From Lingula anatina (Eukaryota; Brachiopoda; Lingulata; Lingulida; Lingulidae), in the NCBI RefSeq assembly GCF_001039355.2, contig NW_019773748.1, positions 328,291 through 392,290 of the forward strand: a DNA stretch of 64,000 nucleotides, written 5' to 3'. This document shows positions 25,601 to 37,884 of this stretch, piece after piece (positions within the stretch are counted from its first letter, which is position 1; every line of letters starts with the position of its first letter). A program made the position numbers and the translations under genes. The notes beneath the pieces were generated by a model. The model did no database searches. It was not told where the DNA came from and saw only the letters and a program-made list of their open reading frames with translations.

Positions 25601-28197
25601 AAAATTGCATTAAGATACAGTTGACATTAGAATTACAATGTTCTTAATTCTGCTTTCTTATTGTTTTTTCAAAGTTGAAAGATTTTCAATAAATTCATAC
25701 AAATCAACAGGTACCTTCCAGGCAAGTATTTGGCAATCTCTGCCCATCTATTTCCCATTTTTTTATGTAATTGATAGATCATTCTATCCTCATCCTCAGT
25801 CCATGCTGTCTTTTTGATGTCTGGATTTAAGTGGTTGTGCCACCTATAAAGGAAGATGAAAACATCTCGCATACAAATTAGGGCAGATACATACAAAGCA
25901 GGGGCAATTGAATCAAATAATCTTTTTAAAATATTAACTTGACACAAAAGAACCTATCATGTTTGCCACAATTTTGGGGAAAAATACTTAAAATTACAAA
26001 AACCATCGTACCTTTCTCTGCACTGTTTTCCAGTCCTTCCTTTCAAGTGCTTTGCTATGAGTGTCCACCTCTTTGGCCCATACTGCCTCACTAGTTGCAG
26101 TACTTTGTCATCTTCCTGTAATGCAATTATATACGTTTAAAACTGCACACAATGTCATAGTGTAAGGACCATTTCCAAATACTTAATCTAATCAATAGTT
26201 TCTTTTACAATAACTTCTTTTGACAGATATTTGACCATTTCTATTATTGTAGTAGATATTGCAAATTATATATATATAGCTCTATCAGCTGTTTATAGAA
26301 CCAAAGTTTCTTTTCCGAATTCTGCAATACAGCATCGGTACCTCTTTTGTCCAGGGTCCCTTGATCAAGTCTGGATTGAGCACCTTCTGCCACCGAGTTT
26401 GACATTGCACATCTGATCTGTCAGGAAAATATCCTGATATGGTCCTCCAATCAGAGTTATGGCCTACATGGGCTTCAACAATCTTTTTTAATTTGTCATC
26501 CTGCAATATTATACATTTCAATAAAAATGATTTTCATAAGAACAACATATTCCTCAAAGTCTTAATAAGTGTCCATTGTGGACAAGAGGGGTACTGGTAA
26601 AAAATTGTTTTTCTCAATATACTTGCTTCTACATTTGTGCATCATTATTAAAATGCACCAAAGGTGAAACAATACCTTGGTAGATGCCATAATATTAGAC
26701 TGTGTGGTTAGTTAGTTAAAAATATACAAAATCTGTAAGAGATTTTAGTTTTGAATCAAAACATGAATTATAAAGTTAAAATTTATCTTCAAAAAGTTGG
26801 CATTCTGGGGTTCCAAAGTCTTGAAAAATGCAAAATCAGAAATATTTCTTCTGTAAATGTAAAACACTGCTCACTTCATCCTTTGTCCACCTGCCCTTGT
26901 TAATGTACTTCTTTCCTCTCACTGCTGGCATATCATAGTCATGATCTTTATGTTCATTATCATCACTCTCATCATCAGTAGTTGTATAATGTCTGGTTCT
27001 TAAAAAAATTGTGAATAATATTTGCAAACACACATAATAAAAAGCAAAGATACAGGTAAGGTTAGGAAGGCTACACTCACAGTTGGAATCTCAATGTTTT
27101 CTCCTCACTCAAAACAGGACTGAAACTAACAAATTTTCATACCTGAAAAACACTGTGAGAAGCAGTCCTAATTAATATTGACCTATCATGAACTTCATTA
27201 AGCAGCAACTCAAAATGGCTAGTTTCTTCAGCAATATTGGAAAATGAAAGGTAAGGGAGAAATGTGTGGACATCTTATCCAATCAAGACGGGGACTAATG
27301 TTTACATTCACCATTCATGGGTGAATATTTTTCTTGTATTTGACCACAACAGTGAATTTTTAAATATATTTATATAAATAATACATAAAAATAATGGGAT
27401 AATTTTCTTAATAATAAATTCATTTTTGTTGTGTGGAAATGTATTAATATCAAATTGAAGCACCAGATGTACATGAGAACAAACTGAAAGGCAACAAGTC
27501 CAAACAAGTGAAAATTCTCTCACCTTAATACAAATGTATTTTCAACTGCATTTATTCGTTTTCACAACACGATTATTAATATGTTTGATCCTAGGTATTG
27601 ATTGACTTAACTAACTCTAATATTATCATTTCAACGTTAATTTTTGTTACTCTCCATTGGTCTTCTGGCTTTCCTCCAATCGCCTTTGTCTTTACCTGAA
27701 TGAACCGACTCTGTAATTTTTACCACCAAGCAGGCTCAAGTTCATCTCAACGCGAGTTAGTAAAAAAACCTTTAGTCTACTTTAAGTCGAAGCTATAGTT
27801 TCATGAATCACTTTCATTCCTTTGCTGGTAGTTTCAATATAATATCATTTATAACGCTCACGCGGTGTCTCAACGTTCGACGTTCATCACGTTGTAATCA
27901 ACAATGAAAATGGCTTCCATTTGCAGCGCGCAAAAATGGGATCCACCTCTGTGATATAAATGCCGGTAACTGAAGAACTACAGGTATTTGGAACTAAAGG
28001 AGCAAATAGAAAAATAAAATCACTTTTATATAATTCGTGTTATCTAGCTCGAATTCTATCAATCAATACGAAATAAAGCTTTACATCGACACCCGGTTAT
28101 TAAGATACCACACCACAAACAGAATGCTACGACTCTCATTCTCTCGACGCTAAGCAATAAATTTTCCGACTTACCTATAGTAATGGTGCCTGGACAT
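19605..28197 (-). CDS. MYB: Myb family transcription factor, B-Myb (MYBL2) type
   Basis: Eighteen exons in transcript order: 28175..28197, 26875..26998, 26342..26500, 26012..26115, 25715..25843, 25316..25472, 25038..25104, 24259..24373, 23858..24000, 23620..23741, 22818..23036, 22382..22518, 21997..22132, 21592..21723, 21196..21309, 20452..20574, 20177..20236, 19605..19724. All phases close, giving 727 residues (human MYBL2 is 700). Three Myb repeats cover about residues 43-190. Conserved tryptophans include W45, W67, W86, W99, W119, W138, W151, W170 and W189, and R3 ends with DNAIKNHWNSTMRRK. The C-terminal half resembles B-Myb: YRFDGHDVAS followed by a basic ILRRSKRRK, GTPIKALPFSPSQ, KLTSTPVC, RTPTPFKNALAEIE, and the tail DTAWERVACGKTQDQLDL. 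These are the MuvB-binding and regulatory regions that let B-Myb join LIN54/LIN9 at late cell-cycle genes. The 23-bp first exon (MSRHHYY) mirrors the tiny first exon of vertebrate MYB genes. Invertebrates usually have one Myb gene, so it may serve A-, B- and c-Myb roles. Confidence 0.95.
20630..20864. mobile_element. Putative interspersed repeat fragment ending at an N
   Basis: In MYB intron 15, the segment has locally different composition (GAGGCGATACCGCCTC palindrome) and ends in CAAGGGTCAATTTCAAGGTC immediately before the single N at 20864. It looks like the end of a dispersed repeat joined at an assembly gap. No termini or duplication could be fixed. Confidence 0.35.
24549..24902. repeat. 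Inverted repeat rich in ACCGG/CCGGT motifs in MYB intron 7
   Basis: GACATGCTGAAA occurs at 24549-24560 on the plus strand and on the minus strand at 24891-24902. Inside both arms come several CGGTC/GACCGG words that are rare elsewhere in this AT-rich window. The inner parts are only loosely similar. The structure suggests a foldback or non-autonomous transposon. Confidence 0.4.
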
Positions 28198-28400
28198 TCT
28201 AATTCAGTGGTTTTTATGAGCGTCTTTGCTCATCATAGTAGCCCTTAAAATATATCAAAAGTAACCTGTTCTTTCTCTGTAAAATCAGCTGATCAAATTA
28301 TATTGTAAAATGTTTGGGCGCAAAACCTCAATCCAACTTGGCGCTTGTTAGCACGACCTGGTTTTTCATTGGTTGAAATTGACATGCAGCGCCCTCTTTA
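28198..28400 (-). promoter_or_regulatory. MYB promoter with E2F-like and CCAAT motifs
   Basis: Upstream of the MYB start codon are two near-consensus E2F-like sites, GGGCGCAAAA at 28316-28325 and TTGGCGC at 28338-28344. An inverted CCAAT box (ATTGG) lies at 28368-28372. They lie 120-175 bp from the ATG. Vertebrate B-MYB is a classic E2F-regulated gene, so this arrangement agrees with cell-cycle control. The function is inferred. Confidence 0.45.
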
Positions 28401-28774
28401 TCTAAACACATTAACGCATTGCTTACGTGTCGCCTTCAGTCTATCGCCGTTTCCATGGATTGGCAGAAAATTTAATTAATCTGAAATAAATACCGTCCAC
28501 TGCAGATTGAAAAATATGTTCACTATCACTAGCCTAGTTTGTCGACACTTATTCATAAAAAATAGCTTCTATTTGCTACTGTTTTCTTAGAAAATATACC
28601 TTGAATGCAGTGACGGTGAAAGTAGCAATTTTGTATTAGTGAAATAAAAAACACATTCCGAGTACTTTGTACGAAATATTTGAATCAATTCGCTTAAATA
28701 AATACAACCGAAACGCAGGTTTGATTCTTTTGTCCAAATTGATTGAAATTCAGGAAAGCTGAGCTCAATCATTT

Positions 28775-29996
28775 TTTAAAATTAAATTTCCTACAGTACA
28801 TGTATATTTTTAATAACTGCATGAAATCTTCCCTTTTTTTCGAATACTTTCATTTTTATTACATTTTAATACACAATGACATGAAACGGGGCAATGAAAG
28901 AAACATAACTGTTTATTAAGATTGAAAAATTCATCAGAATAAATTTCATCTTTTCATTAATTACTTCATATGTACCCGCACATTATTGAAAAGGTTAAAA
29001 AATACATGTATAATTTAACCCTTAATTGTTACTAACTAGTCCATCAGTTTTTGAATATATCACCTCCATCACAAACATGCTTTGGAAAAATATAATCCTT
29101 TTCAGTGGTAAAACACATTTATTTATTTGATTTGAGATAGAAGAGGATGATGGAAGTACTGATCTACAGTACAGTACCATGAATGTATAACCTTTACCAA
29201 TCAGTTCATGTTCTATCAAAATATGTACATGTACTTGCCAAAATAGGCATGCTTTGAATGTGTATTCTATTGATTACTGCCAAGTAAAATGAAACATTAT
29301 TCAAAAATATTTTGAAAAAGAAAACCTAAATAATTCAAATTTCAAATCGCAAATCTAAGTGATACATAAGGTATAATTTTGATGAAAATTTATTTAGTGT
29401 GGAATTTGCAACTTGCATGGTACATGTACATTGCAGACTTAGAGAATGTAACATCTCATTTTCACTATAATTAACCTATTACAGTTATTTAAAAATTCAT
29501 TTATAATATTATTTGAAATAGAACTTTGCTGAAGAATCTACCTATATTACACAATATTTGTTGTTGTTGTTCACTTTCATCAATCACCAGACACACAAAC
29601 AGCATCTAGTTTGGCAAGATACATTATTGTATAACAAGCATGCACACAATCTGTGTCAGTAACTGATTTAGAACTTTGATGTGTGCAGCAATGAAGTTTT
29701 GAAATTAAAACAAATTACCCATTCTGCATTGGGATTTATGACTATATTTAAACCACAACATATATTCATATCATAAAATGGAAATAAATATTTATTTTCA
29801 CCCTAGCACTTTCATCCCACACTTTTACACTTCTGTTATGTAACATTTAAAATACTAAAGATGCATGACCTTTCGATCCTGTTAAAATAATATCCATTCC
29901 AAATACAAATTTTAATGAAGAATTTCTAGAGTATGTAAGTGCACTAGGAGTACATGTGTAGTGCAAATCATGTTCTGCAAAAATATATCTTTTAAG
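28775..29996. repeat. Direct repeat copy A (~1.2 kb)
   Basis: Almost identical, with a few substitutions and small indels, to 30158-31372 in the same orientation. It ends exactly at the single N at 29997. No coding potential was recognised. It is probably one allele of a locus represented twice (see findings). Confidence 0.9.
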
Positions 29997-30157
29997 NTGG
30001 AAATAAACCCACTTCAGAACAGTGCTGTCTTGTTAAAATTTGATGTTGAATTTGCAGTTTAACATTATGTACTTTTGCATCAGAATTGGCAGTAGCCTAT
30101 TTTGTGCATAGTTATTTCCTGCTTTTTGTCTGTACATTTGACAGCTTTGCTGCCTTG

Positions 30158-31372
30158 TTTAAAATTAAATTTCCTACAGTACATGTATATTTTTAATAAC
30201 TGCATGAAATCTTCCCTTTTTTCAAATACTTTCATTTTTATAACATTTTAATACACAATGACATGAAACGGGGCAATGAAAGAAACATAACTGTTTATTA
30301 AGATTGAAAAATTCATCAGAATAAATTTCATCTTTTAATTAATTACGTCATATGTACCCGCACATTATTGAAAAGGTTAAAAAATACATGTATAATTTAA
30401 CCCTTAATTGTTACTAACTAGTCCATCAGTTTTTGAATATATCACCTCCATCACAAACATGCTTTGGAAAAATATAATCCTTTTCAGTGGTAAAACACAT
30501 TTATTTATTTGATTAGAGATAGAAGAGGATGATGGAAGTACTGATCTACAGTACCATGAATGTATAACCTTTACCAATCAGTTCATGTTCTATCAAAATA
30601 TATGTACATGTACTTGCCAAAATAGGCATGCTTTGAATGTGTATTCTATTGATTACCGCCAAGTAAAATAAACATTATTCAAAAATATTTTGAAAAAGAA
30701 AACCTAAATAATTCAAATTTCAAATCGCAAATCTAAGTGATACATGAGGTATAATTTTGATGAAAATTGATTTAGTGTGGAACTTGCAACTTGCATTGTA
30801 CATGTACATTGCAGACTTAGAGAATGTAACATCTCATTTTCACTATAATTAACCTATTACAGTTATTTAAAAATTCATTTATAATATTATTTGAAATAGA
30901 ACTTTGCTGAAGAATCTACCTATATTACACAATATTTGTTGTTGTTGTTCACTTTCATCAATCACCAGACACACAAACAGCATCTAGTTTGGCAAGATAC
31001 ATTATTGTATGATAACAAGCATGCACACAATCTGTGTCAGTAACTGATTTAGAACTTTGATGTGTGCAGCAATGAAGTTTTGAAATTAAAACAAATTACC
31101 CATTCTGCATTGGGATTTATGACTATATTTAAACCACAACATATATTCATATCATAAAATGGAAATAAATATTTATTTTCACCCTAGCACTTTCATCCCA
31201 CATTTTTACACTTCTGTTATGTAACATTTAAAATACTAAAGATGCATGACCTTTCGATCCTGTTAAAATAATATCCATTCTAAATACAAATTTTAATGAA
31301 GAATTTCTAGAGTATGTAAGTGCACTAGGAGTACATGTGTAGTGCAAATCACGTTCTGCAAAAATATATCTT
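30158..31372. repeat. Direct repeat copy B (~1.2 kb)
   Basis: The second copy of the block at 28775-29996, ending one base before the N at 31373. Right after the N, 30 bases repeat the end of copy A (ATCATGTTCTGC type rather than the ACGTTCTGC of copy B) and then run into unique sequence. Confidence 0.9.
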
Positions 31373-31785
31373 NATCATGTTCTGCAAAAATATATCTTTT
31401 AAGATTAGACTATAAATTTATATAAAATCATCACATACAAAAGATAGACCAACAACAGGCTTTGTAAAATTTGCACAAAAACTAAAACTATGTATCATAA
31501 AAAATTAACCACAAATATTTTAAAGTGGTAACTGATAAGTTGCATACATGTACATCTTAAATTAAAATAAAGCTCAAAAAGATGACCATTGCCATATCTT
31601 AAAATTATATTACTTTTAAAAAAGTAATTTTCACCTTTCAAGTGACATAGTTTTGTAATGGCACTTTTCCTCAAACAACAAACAGACCATCTTCCCCTTC
31701 TTTATTTAGACAAAACAAAAACAAAAATAAAAAATAAGCAGCTTTAGTTGCATCTATCATATATCAGTATTCAAAAGCAAAACTT

Positions 31786-34700
31786 TCAATCAATTTTTGA
31801 CAAGCCATTTATATTTTGAGCCATATCTGTAATCTTCATATCATTATTATTTGCATTTAGTTTCTTTCCTTTTTTTCCTCTCAAAAAATCATTTCTGAAT
31901 ACAGTCCAGAAGAGAATGCTGTTAATGACAGTCATGATAAGGGTTGTAATAAACAAAAGCCACCAGTTGAAGGGTGTAAATTCATCTTCCTTAGCATAAA
32001 TTATAGCCTTCCAAATCCATCCAATTGCCAGGCCCCTGCACACAGGAATAGTGATAACATTTAGAATGGCATTTGTCCTGAAGACCAAGTTGGACCTCTC
32101 CACTTTTGCTAACATCATGAGTTTGCGACCATGCAGGAAGATTGAATTTACTTCAGTTAGGAGTGCCACTACCATGAAGCCTATACAATGACAGTTTGCA
32201 ATGTTGTAGTAGAATATCAGGAGAACCTACAAAATATAAAAAGCATTATATCTTAAAATGTTGGATCTGTTTCAATAATGAAAAAAATTGCTGACACTGA
32301 CATGACATTGGCATCACTGATAATGACCTAAATAAAATCAAACTGCAAGAGATCCATACCATTTATGGAAAGCAGCAGAAACAAGAAATTATACTGATTA
32401 TGCTTATTCTTAAACTTAACCTGCACCATAAACATACATATTAAACATCTCAATATGTACTTTAATTACAAAAACATACTATTTGAAAGTTATGGGGCAT
32501 CCCCCAAATACCACATCAAAATTATATTCTGATTCTGAAAAAATGTATTTTTCTAATGTTTAAATTGACCTGTAGTAAATACTGAACAAAACATTCCCTG
32601 TTATATAGTAGCTACATTCAAAGTAAAACTAAAATATGGTAAGCAGTGATGGCCGAAACACAAAATGCCAATGAAAGGGAGAAAAAGTATTGCGACAACT
32701 ACAAAAATATTGATGGGAAGGTTATAATAAACAAGTACTCCCAATATGCACAGATACTGACTGTACTGTATTTGTAAATAATTAATTGAGTTCATGTAGG
32801 TTTTTTGGTAAAAAAAAAAAAAAAAAAATTCCATAAATTGGTTTGAGGATAATTATACCACATTGAAGAGAGTCCCTCACTTACAACGATATGGTGCAAA
32901 GCCACTTCCCACATCTGTGCTATTTTCTTGTTGATCAAAATATCAAGAAAATCAAATGTAAAGTACCCTGAAAATATATGAAGTTGATAGTTATAATTTC
33001 AAATGAAGTTTACTCAGTGCATTTAGAAAATCTAAACAAGCATGTCCACATAAGCTTTATAAAAGAAAATCCTTACATGGTCCAAGTTTAACTTATGATA
33101 AAAGTTGCACATCCTCACATTTAAAAGAATGTAGCATAACTGTCAAATGGATAGATATATATGACAAAAGTAATAGAAGCTGTGACAATATAAATTTCTA
33201 AAATGATAAAGAAACAATTAAATGACAGTGCACAAAATATGTATCTGTTGATTATTATGCAATATTACATAATCGATCACCACCACCAATTTTAATACTT
33301 CTGTTATTATGGGCATTCAAAAAATAAAACCTGCACAAGGCTTTAGCCCCATAGGATCACAGTCACTTCAATAAAATGAAAATTTGTGGGGAAAAAACCT
33401 TCTTGTCTTAAAAAAGTAATCTTGCGAGGTTGTTCACTAAACTCAAGCTATATTTTTGTCCAAAGAACCATTCCTGTAAGTTGAAGTTGGGGATTAATAA
33501 GTACATATTCTTCCTTTAATAGTAATTAAGATTAAAAAGTGGATGACAACAACAGACTCAAGTGATGGCTTTATGTCCAGACAGTGTCTGTCCATAAACA
33601 AATTATGGAAACTTGCTTAATACATACAGTAGGCAAAAAGAAAAAAAAATCTACATGTACATTATGCACTTTCCAGAGGTGAATTAAAATGTTCAAAAGA
33701 TGAAATTTTCTGATAAACAGTACTCAAAACTGCAACATGCAAGGGAAAAAAATCATTATGACTACTACATTTTACATTTTTGAAACCTGAAGAACTAAAA
33801 GACCTACCAAGAGAAAAACAAACCAGCAAATAAGATGTCATGGAATAACTCTTGACTAAGTCAAGCACCATTTCTGGAGTGAGCACAAAACTACAATAAA
33901 AAATAATTGATATCAAAATAATATATTTTGGTTAAAATTAATTCAAACTGTACAACCATCAATTGTTAGTATTTAGTAAATGCACATAGAATGTAAATAT
34001 TCATGAGCAGATGTAAGATAGTACAGCAGTTTTTAATAAGCAAATACCACAGAAACAAGTAGGTATTAACATTAACAGATACCTAGGTGCACCAATGACA
34101 GAGACAACGTACACAATTTGAAAGATATTTAGTTTTTTTCTGAGCATCTAAAAGAAAAAAGACAGATTACAAAAACAACTAGGCTAATTCCACTATCAAT
34201 CAGGTTGATACCTAGCAAAAAATCAGGAAAATCTTAAATGTGAAGTACTAAGTTGACAGGTGAAATAAGCCTTGGTTGTTTTGTAATTTTGTCTTTTAGT
34301 GAAACGGAAGGTGTCCCGTTATTACCAGCATTAAGACAGGCAGTAGCTCTAGCCATCCTCTATATAGCCCAGCCCATTTCTGTTGAAGAGATAGTATATA
34401 TGCAAATTAGAGTACTAGTACACTTGTAAGCATCTAAAATAACTGTAAGTTTCAAGGATTAAACTAATAAAATAATAATTTCACAAAGAATCTTCACAAT
34501 TTTAAAGCAGGCTTAAATCAAGACCAGATTGGAACAAAGCTTGCACAGATTTATTGCATCCACAAACCATGACATATCCTAGCTGGTGGGTTTTGGTTAG
34601 TGTAGGAGGGTTCACTTATGATTCCTCTGAACTGTCCAAGTGAAGTGATCAAAGTATTCAAAATACTAGTAGCATTGCTTCCATGTGGTCAACGTCATGA

Positions 34701-37405
34701 CTTGTTGTCAAACCATTACACAATCATGCATATTCCTGCAGCAAGCAGAGAAATATTCATGACCATTCCTGTTCTTTCTTTGAAAGTCTCAGAAAATTCT
34801 GGAAAGTCCTGCTTCATGGATAAAACTGTATTACTTTTTTGTTTTATTACAACAATTTTATTGTTTTTTGTGTTTCTTTGAAGGATTATCAATAATTTAT
34901 ACTTAAACCATGTGAATATGCAATTGCAGCAAACCCTTCTAGACTGGCCAAGAACCATAAGAATGATCATAATTCAAATTCAGTTATCAATTATGAAGAA
35001 TAATGAATCATGATCAAAGATTTGACTAGGTAACTAAGGTTTTAACTAAGCCTGTTCAAATAGCACACTCCAGCAAGTCTGGTAAGCAAAAGCAGTCAGA
35101 GACCTTTACATACAATTAGCTGTCACTTCAGTTGCCTTCCAAACCACAGGTACTAGAACCGAGTACATCTACCATGATGAGCAAAAAGCAGTGTTAAGAC
35201 CGGACTAAAATTTCCATAATCAAAACTGGCATCAATTACTAGATAATATTTTCCTAAACAGGCTAAAATAATAACTCAGATTCATCATCAGCGATTATTG
35301 AGATTGTTTTGGGATGTACCATCAAGATGGCCTCATGAGTGTGATACAGGAAAAAGTAAACTACAAAGAAATTTTCATATCCTGTAAAAATTAACAATTA
35401 CTGATCATCCAATCTACTACTAGCATGAATTTTCATGTGTTAGCATTCCTATTGATGGTTCTGAAATATACTGACTGTCAGTGTATATCAGAAACGTCAA
35501 TAGGAATGCTAACGCATGAAAATTGTGCTACCAATCTACTTGGACATGATTTTGTAGTTTTAAGAACAAAATAGGAGGAAAGCAGCATTAAAGATTCTTT
35601 GTGAAACTTAACTTATCTGACTAAGATTTTTAGCATCTATGGACTAAAATTTTATTGAATGACATGTTGCCTGGCACTAACCATTTATGTATATATTATT
35701 TCTAAACATAATTTATGATTAATTCAAGCCAAATGTTGAAGAAAAAAAAGAAAAAAAAAACAAACAAACAAATGGTAAGTGGTAAGATGGCACAAAAGTT
35801 GTAGACTTATATCCAAAAATTATTTCATGCATAATCAAGATTGAAAATAAACATTTTTATCTTCAATTTAAGAAAACACTTTAGTTATACATTTGTTAAT
35901 CTCAAGCTCTGATAAAATACATGGTGACAGAATTAGTGTTAAGGTCATCATTTGAAATTTTAATCATCATTTTCATGAGTCTACAAACAGTATCCTGGGG
36001 GGGGGGGGGTTAATGCCCTGAAAAATATACAAATTATGATCCAAATTGCTGCCAAAGGTAATAACTTATAGCTTTTCACCTTATACTCTTTGCTGGGGAG
36101 GGGAGGCTGGAAGAAGCTACTCTTTGTAGATATGTGAAAATGATGATAAATATTCATGAGCCCTTAACTTCCAACCTTCAAATTACATTATTAAGTTGAT
36201 CAAAAAATTGCTTCCAAACAATTCAGGGGACAGTTTGCAGGATTTGACACAGAAATAAAAAAATTGCAACAATTTTTTCTGGTCTTTAAACTATCATTTC
36301 GTTCTTATCAACTAACACTTTCTTCTCAAGGCATACAGGTAAGCAATGACACAGATTTTAATTTACAGCAATAATACCACTTTCAATTAACCTAAGTCTA
36401 CAGCTTCTTGCATTCTTATTCTGGTACTTTCATTTCCAGTAAAATGTATTTTCATTTCCAATAAAAAATCTTGAAATAGTGGTCTTATTGCTGTAACAGT
36501 TGCTAACTTCAATTTGAGGTCACATATGCTTTTGAGGCACAAGTACAGGATTTAATAATAAGCAAAATTCGACAAAACAAAAACCCTATGAACTATCCCC
36601 TTCAATATCCAAAAGATGAAAAAACATTGTTGTGCCCACAATCAACGTGAAAACAAACCAGGAAAAGACATTATCCAGGAGAATTAAAATTGGAGTTTCT
36701 TTTAATAAGTCCGAGTTTCAGAGCCAATTGAAGCATACCAGCTTCTTCATCTTCAAAGTTCCGTACAAAGAAGTACCCAACTGTCCTGTCTGAACCTTAC
36801 TGGTCTTTTGACTTAAGTTTACCAAACCAAGTGCAGACCTTTTACTATGCCACATTCCCTTCTTTGAGGCCATGAAATCCAGATAGCCAATGCTCTAGTA
36901 AAACTGTAATTGTGATGAATGTCAAAGTGGAAAAGGCATGCAGATGCATATTTGAAAGTGAAGATGCTGGCACACAACTGACTTGAAGCTCAGGGTACTG
37001 TATATTTATTGAATGCAGTGCTCTTATTCTTTCTGACATGGACAAAGTATTACTAGTAGTGTGAAAAAAATATAATTAAACATCAAATTTTCAATATTTA
37101 GATTTACTAGTAATGAAATTATTACTGACAAGTTACTTTTCTTTCTTTACTGTTCTTCCATATTAAAACGTTACTACTCTATTAACAGAACTGTTCATCT
37201 AAACCAGCGATATTTACCAGCTTAGCACCCAAACTGCACAGAAAAGTGCATGAATCCACGAAATGGAAAAATTCTTCCACACCCATGGATCACCTGAGAA
37301 TGATTTAGGAGCACCAAAAGACGCTACCAATTTACTCAAAATTGAAAAGAAAATGATGGACGAAAACACAAAGCAGACCCATATCTTCTCGAAGTCCTCC
37401 AACAT
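31786..37405 (-). CDS. TLC-domain membrane protein, TLCD1/TLCD2 family
   Basis: Four exons in transcript order: 37218..37405, 33808..33890, 32885..32967, 31786..32226. All phases close, giving 264 residues, the usual length of TLCD2. The protein is a multi-pass membrane protein. It starts MLEDFEKIWVCFVFSSIIFF and has the family motif TSYLLVCFSLGYFTFDFLDI, then WEVALHHIVVLLIFYYNIAN with the conserved HH pair, then LLTEVNSIFLHGRKLMMLAK and later membrane spans. The aligned stretch VWVLSCFVLTPEMVLD matches the spacing of vertebrate TLCD1 and fixes the exon 1 to exon 2 junction. Family knowledge: TLCD1/2 sit in the plasma membrane and limit incorporation of long polyunsaturated chains into phospholipids, affecting membrane fluidity. 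The first intron is 3.3 kb. The gene is divergent from the calpain gene. Confidence 0.88.
33891..37217. other. Long first intron of the TLCD gene
   Basis: AT-rich sequence with a foldback element at 35419-35530, a poly-G run near 35997-36009 and no recognised coding exon. An exon-like segment at 34083-34147 is discussed under findings. Confidence 0.5.
35419..35530. mobile_element. 112-bp foldback MITE with 10-bp flanking direct repeat
   Basis: The element folds into a near-complete hairpin. Its two arms of about 50 bp share TTAGCATTCCTATTGA on opposite strands and meet at CTGACTGTCAG. CCAATCTACT occurs directly on both sides (35409-35418 and 35531-35540). Long terminal inverted repeats with a 9-11 bp target duplication are typical of Mutator-like foldback MITEs. 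Confidence 0.75.
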
Positions 37406-37884
37406 GATGTTGCTCACTTTCACTGGTAGTCTACGCAATTTCTGATAAGGTCTACTGAGGTCATGTTCAACTACGTTCAAGACGCACCATTGTTCCCACG
37501 AAGTATTCCGGCAGAAAGTGTCCTGGTACCAATAGTAGAACAAAAAATTATTATCAAAATGAGGTGAATAAACTGTAAAAAACAGAACAGAATACATTCA
37601 AGCAAATAATAAAGACAATTGAGATCAATAAATAAAATAAATCTAGACTTCTTAGGGGATTGCCTTGTATCACAAATAGTATCGCCATCTATTCTTTTAT
37701 CAGCATTTTTTTAATGCAGATGGCGCCCAGGAGACAGTAAACAGAAAACCAGTGGTCACTGACAGACAACTGAAAAACACGTTTTACACTGACATTTATC
37801 ATCAGAATGGGCGGGATTTGACAAATTTACACCTCGTGATATTCTTATTATTAGCCAGACAATTAATACATTTCTCTTGGCAAA
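37406..37884. promoter_or_regulatory. Divergent promoter region, TLCD gene / calpain gene
   Basis: 479 bp between divergent start codons. No specific motif is claimed. The region holds both 5' UTRs if no upstream exons exist. Confidence 0.4.
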
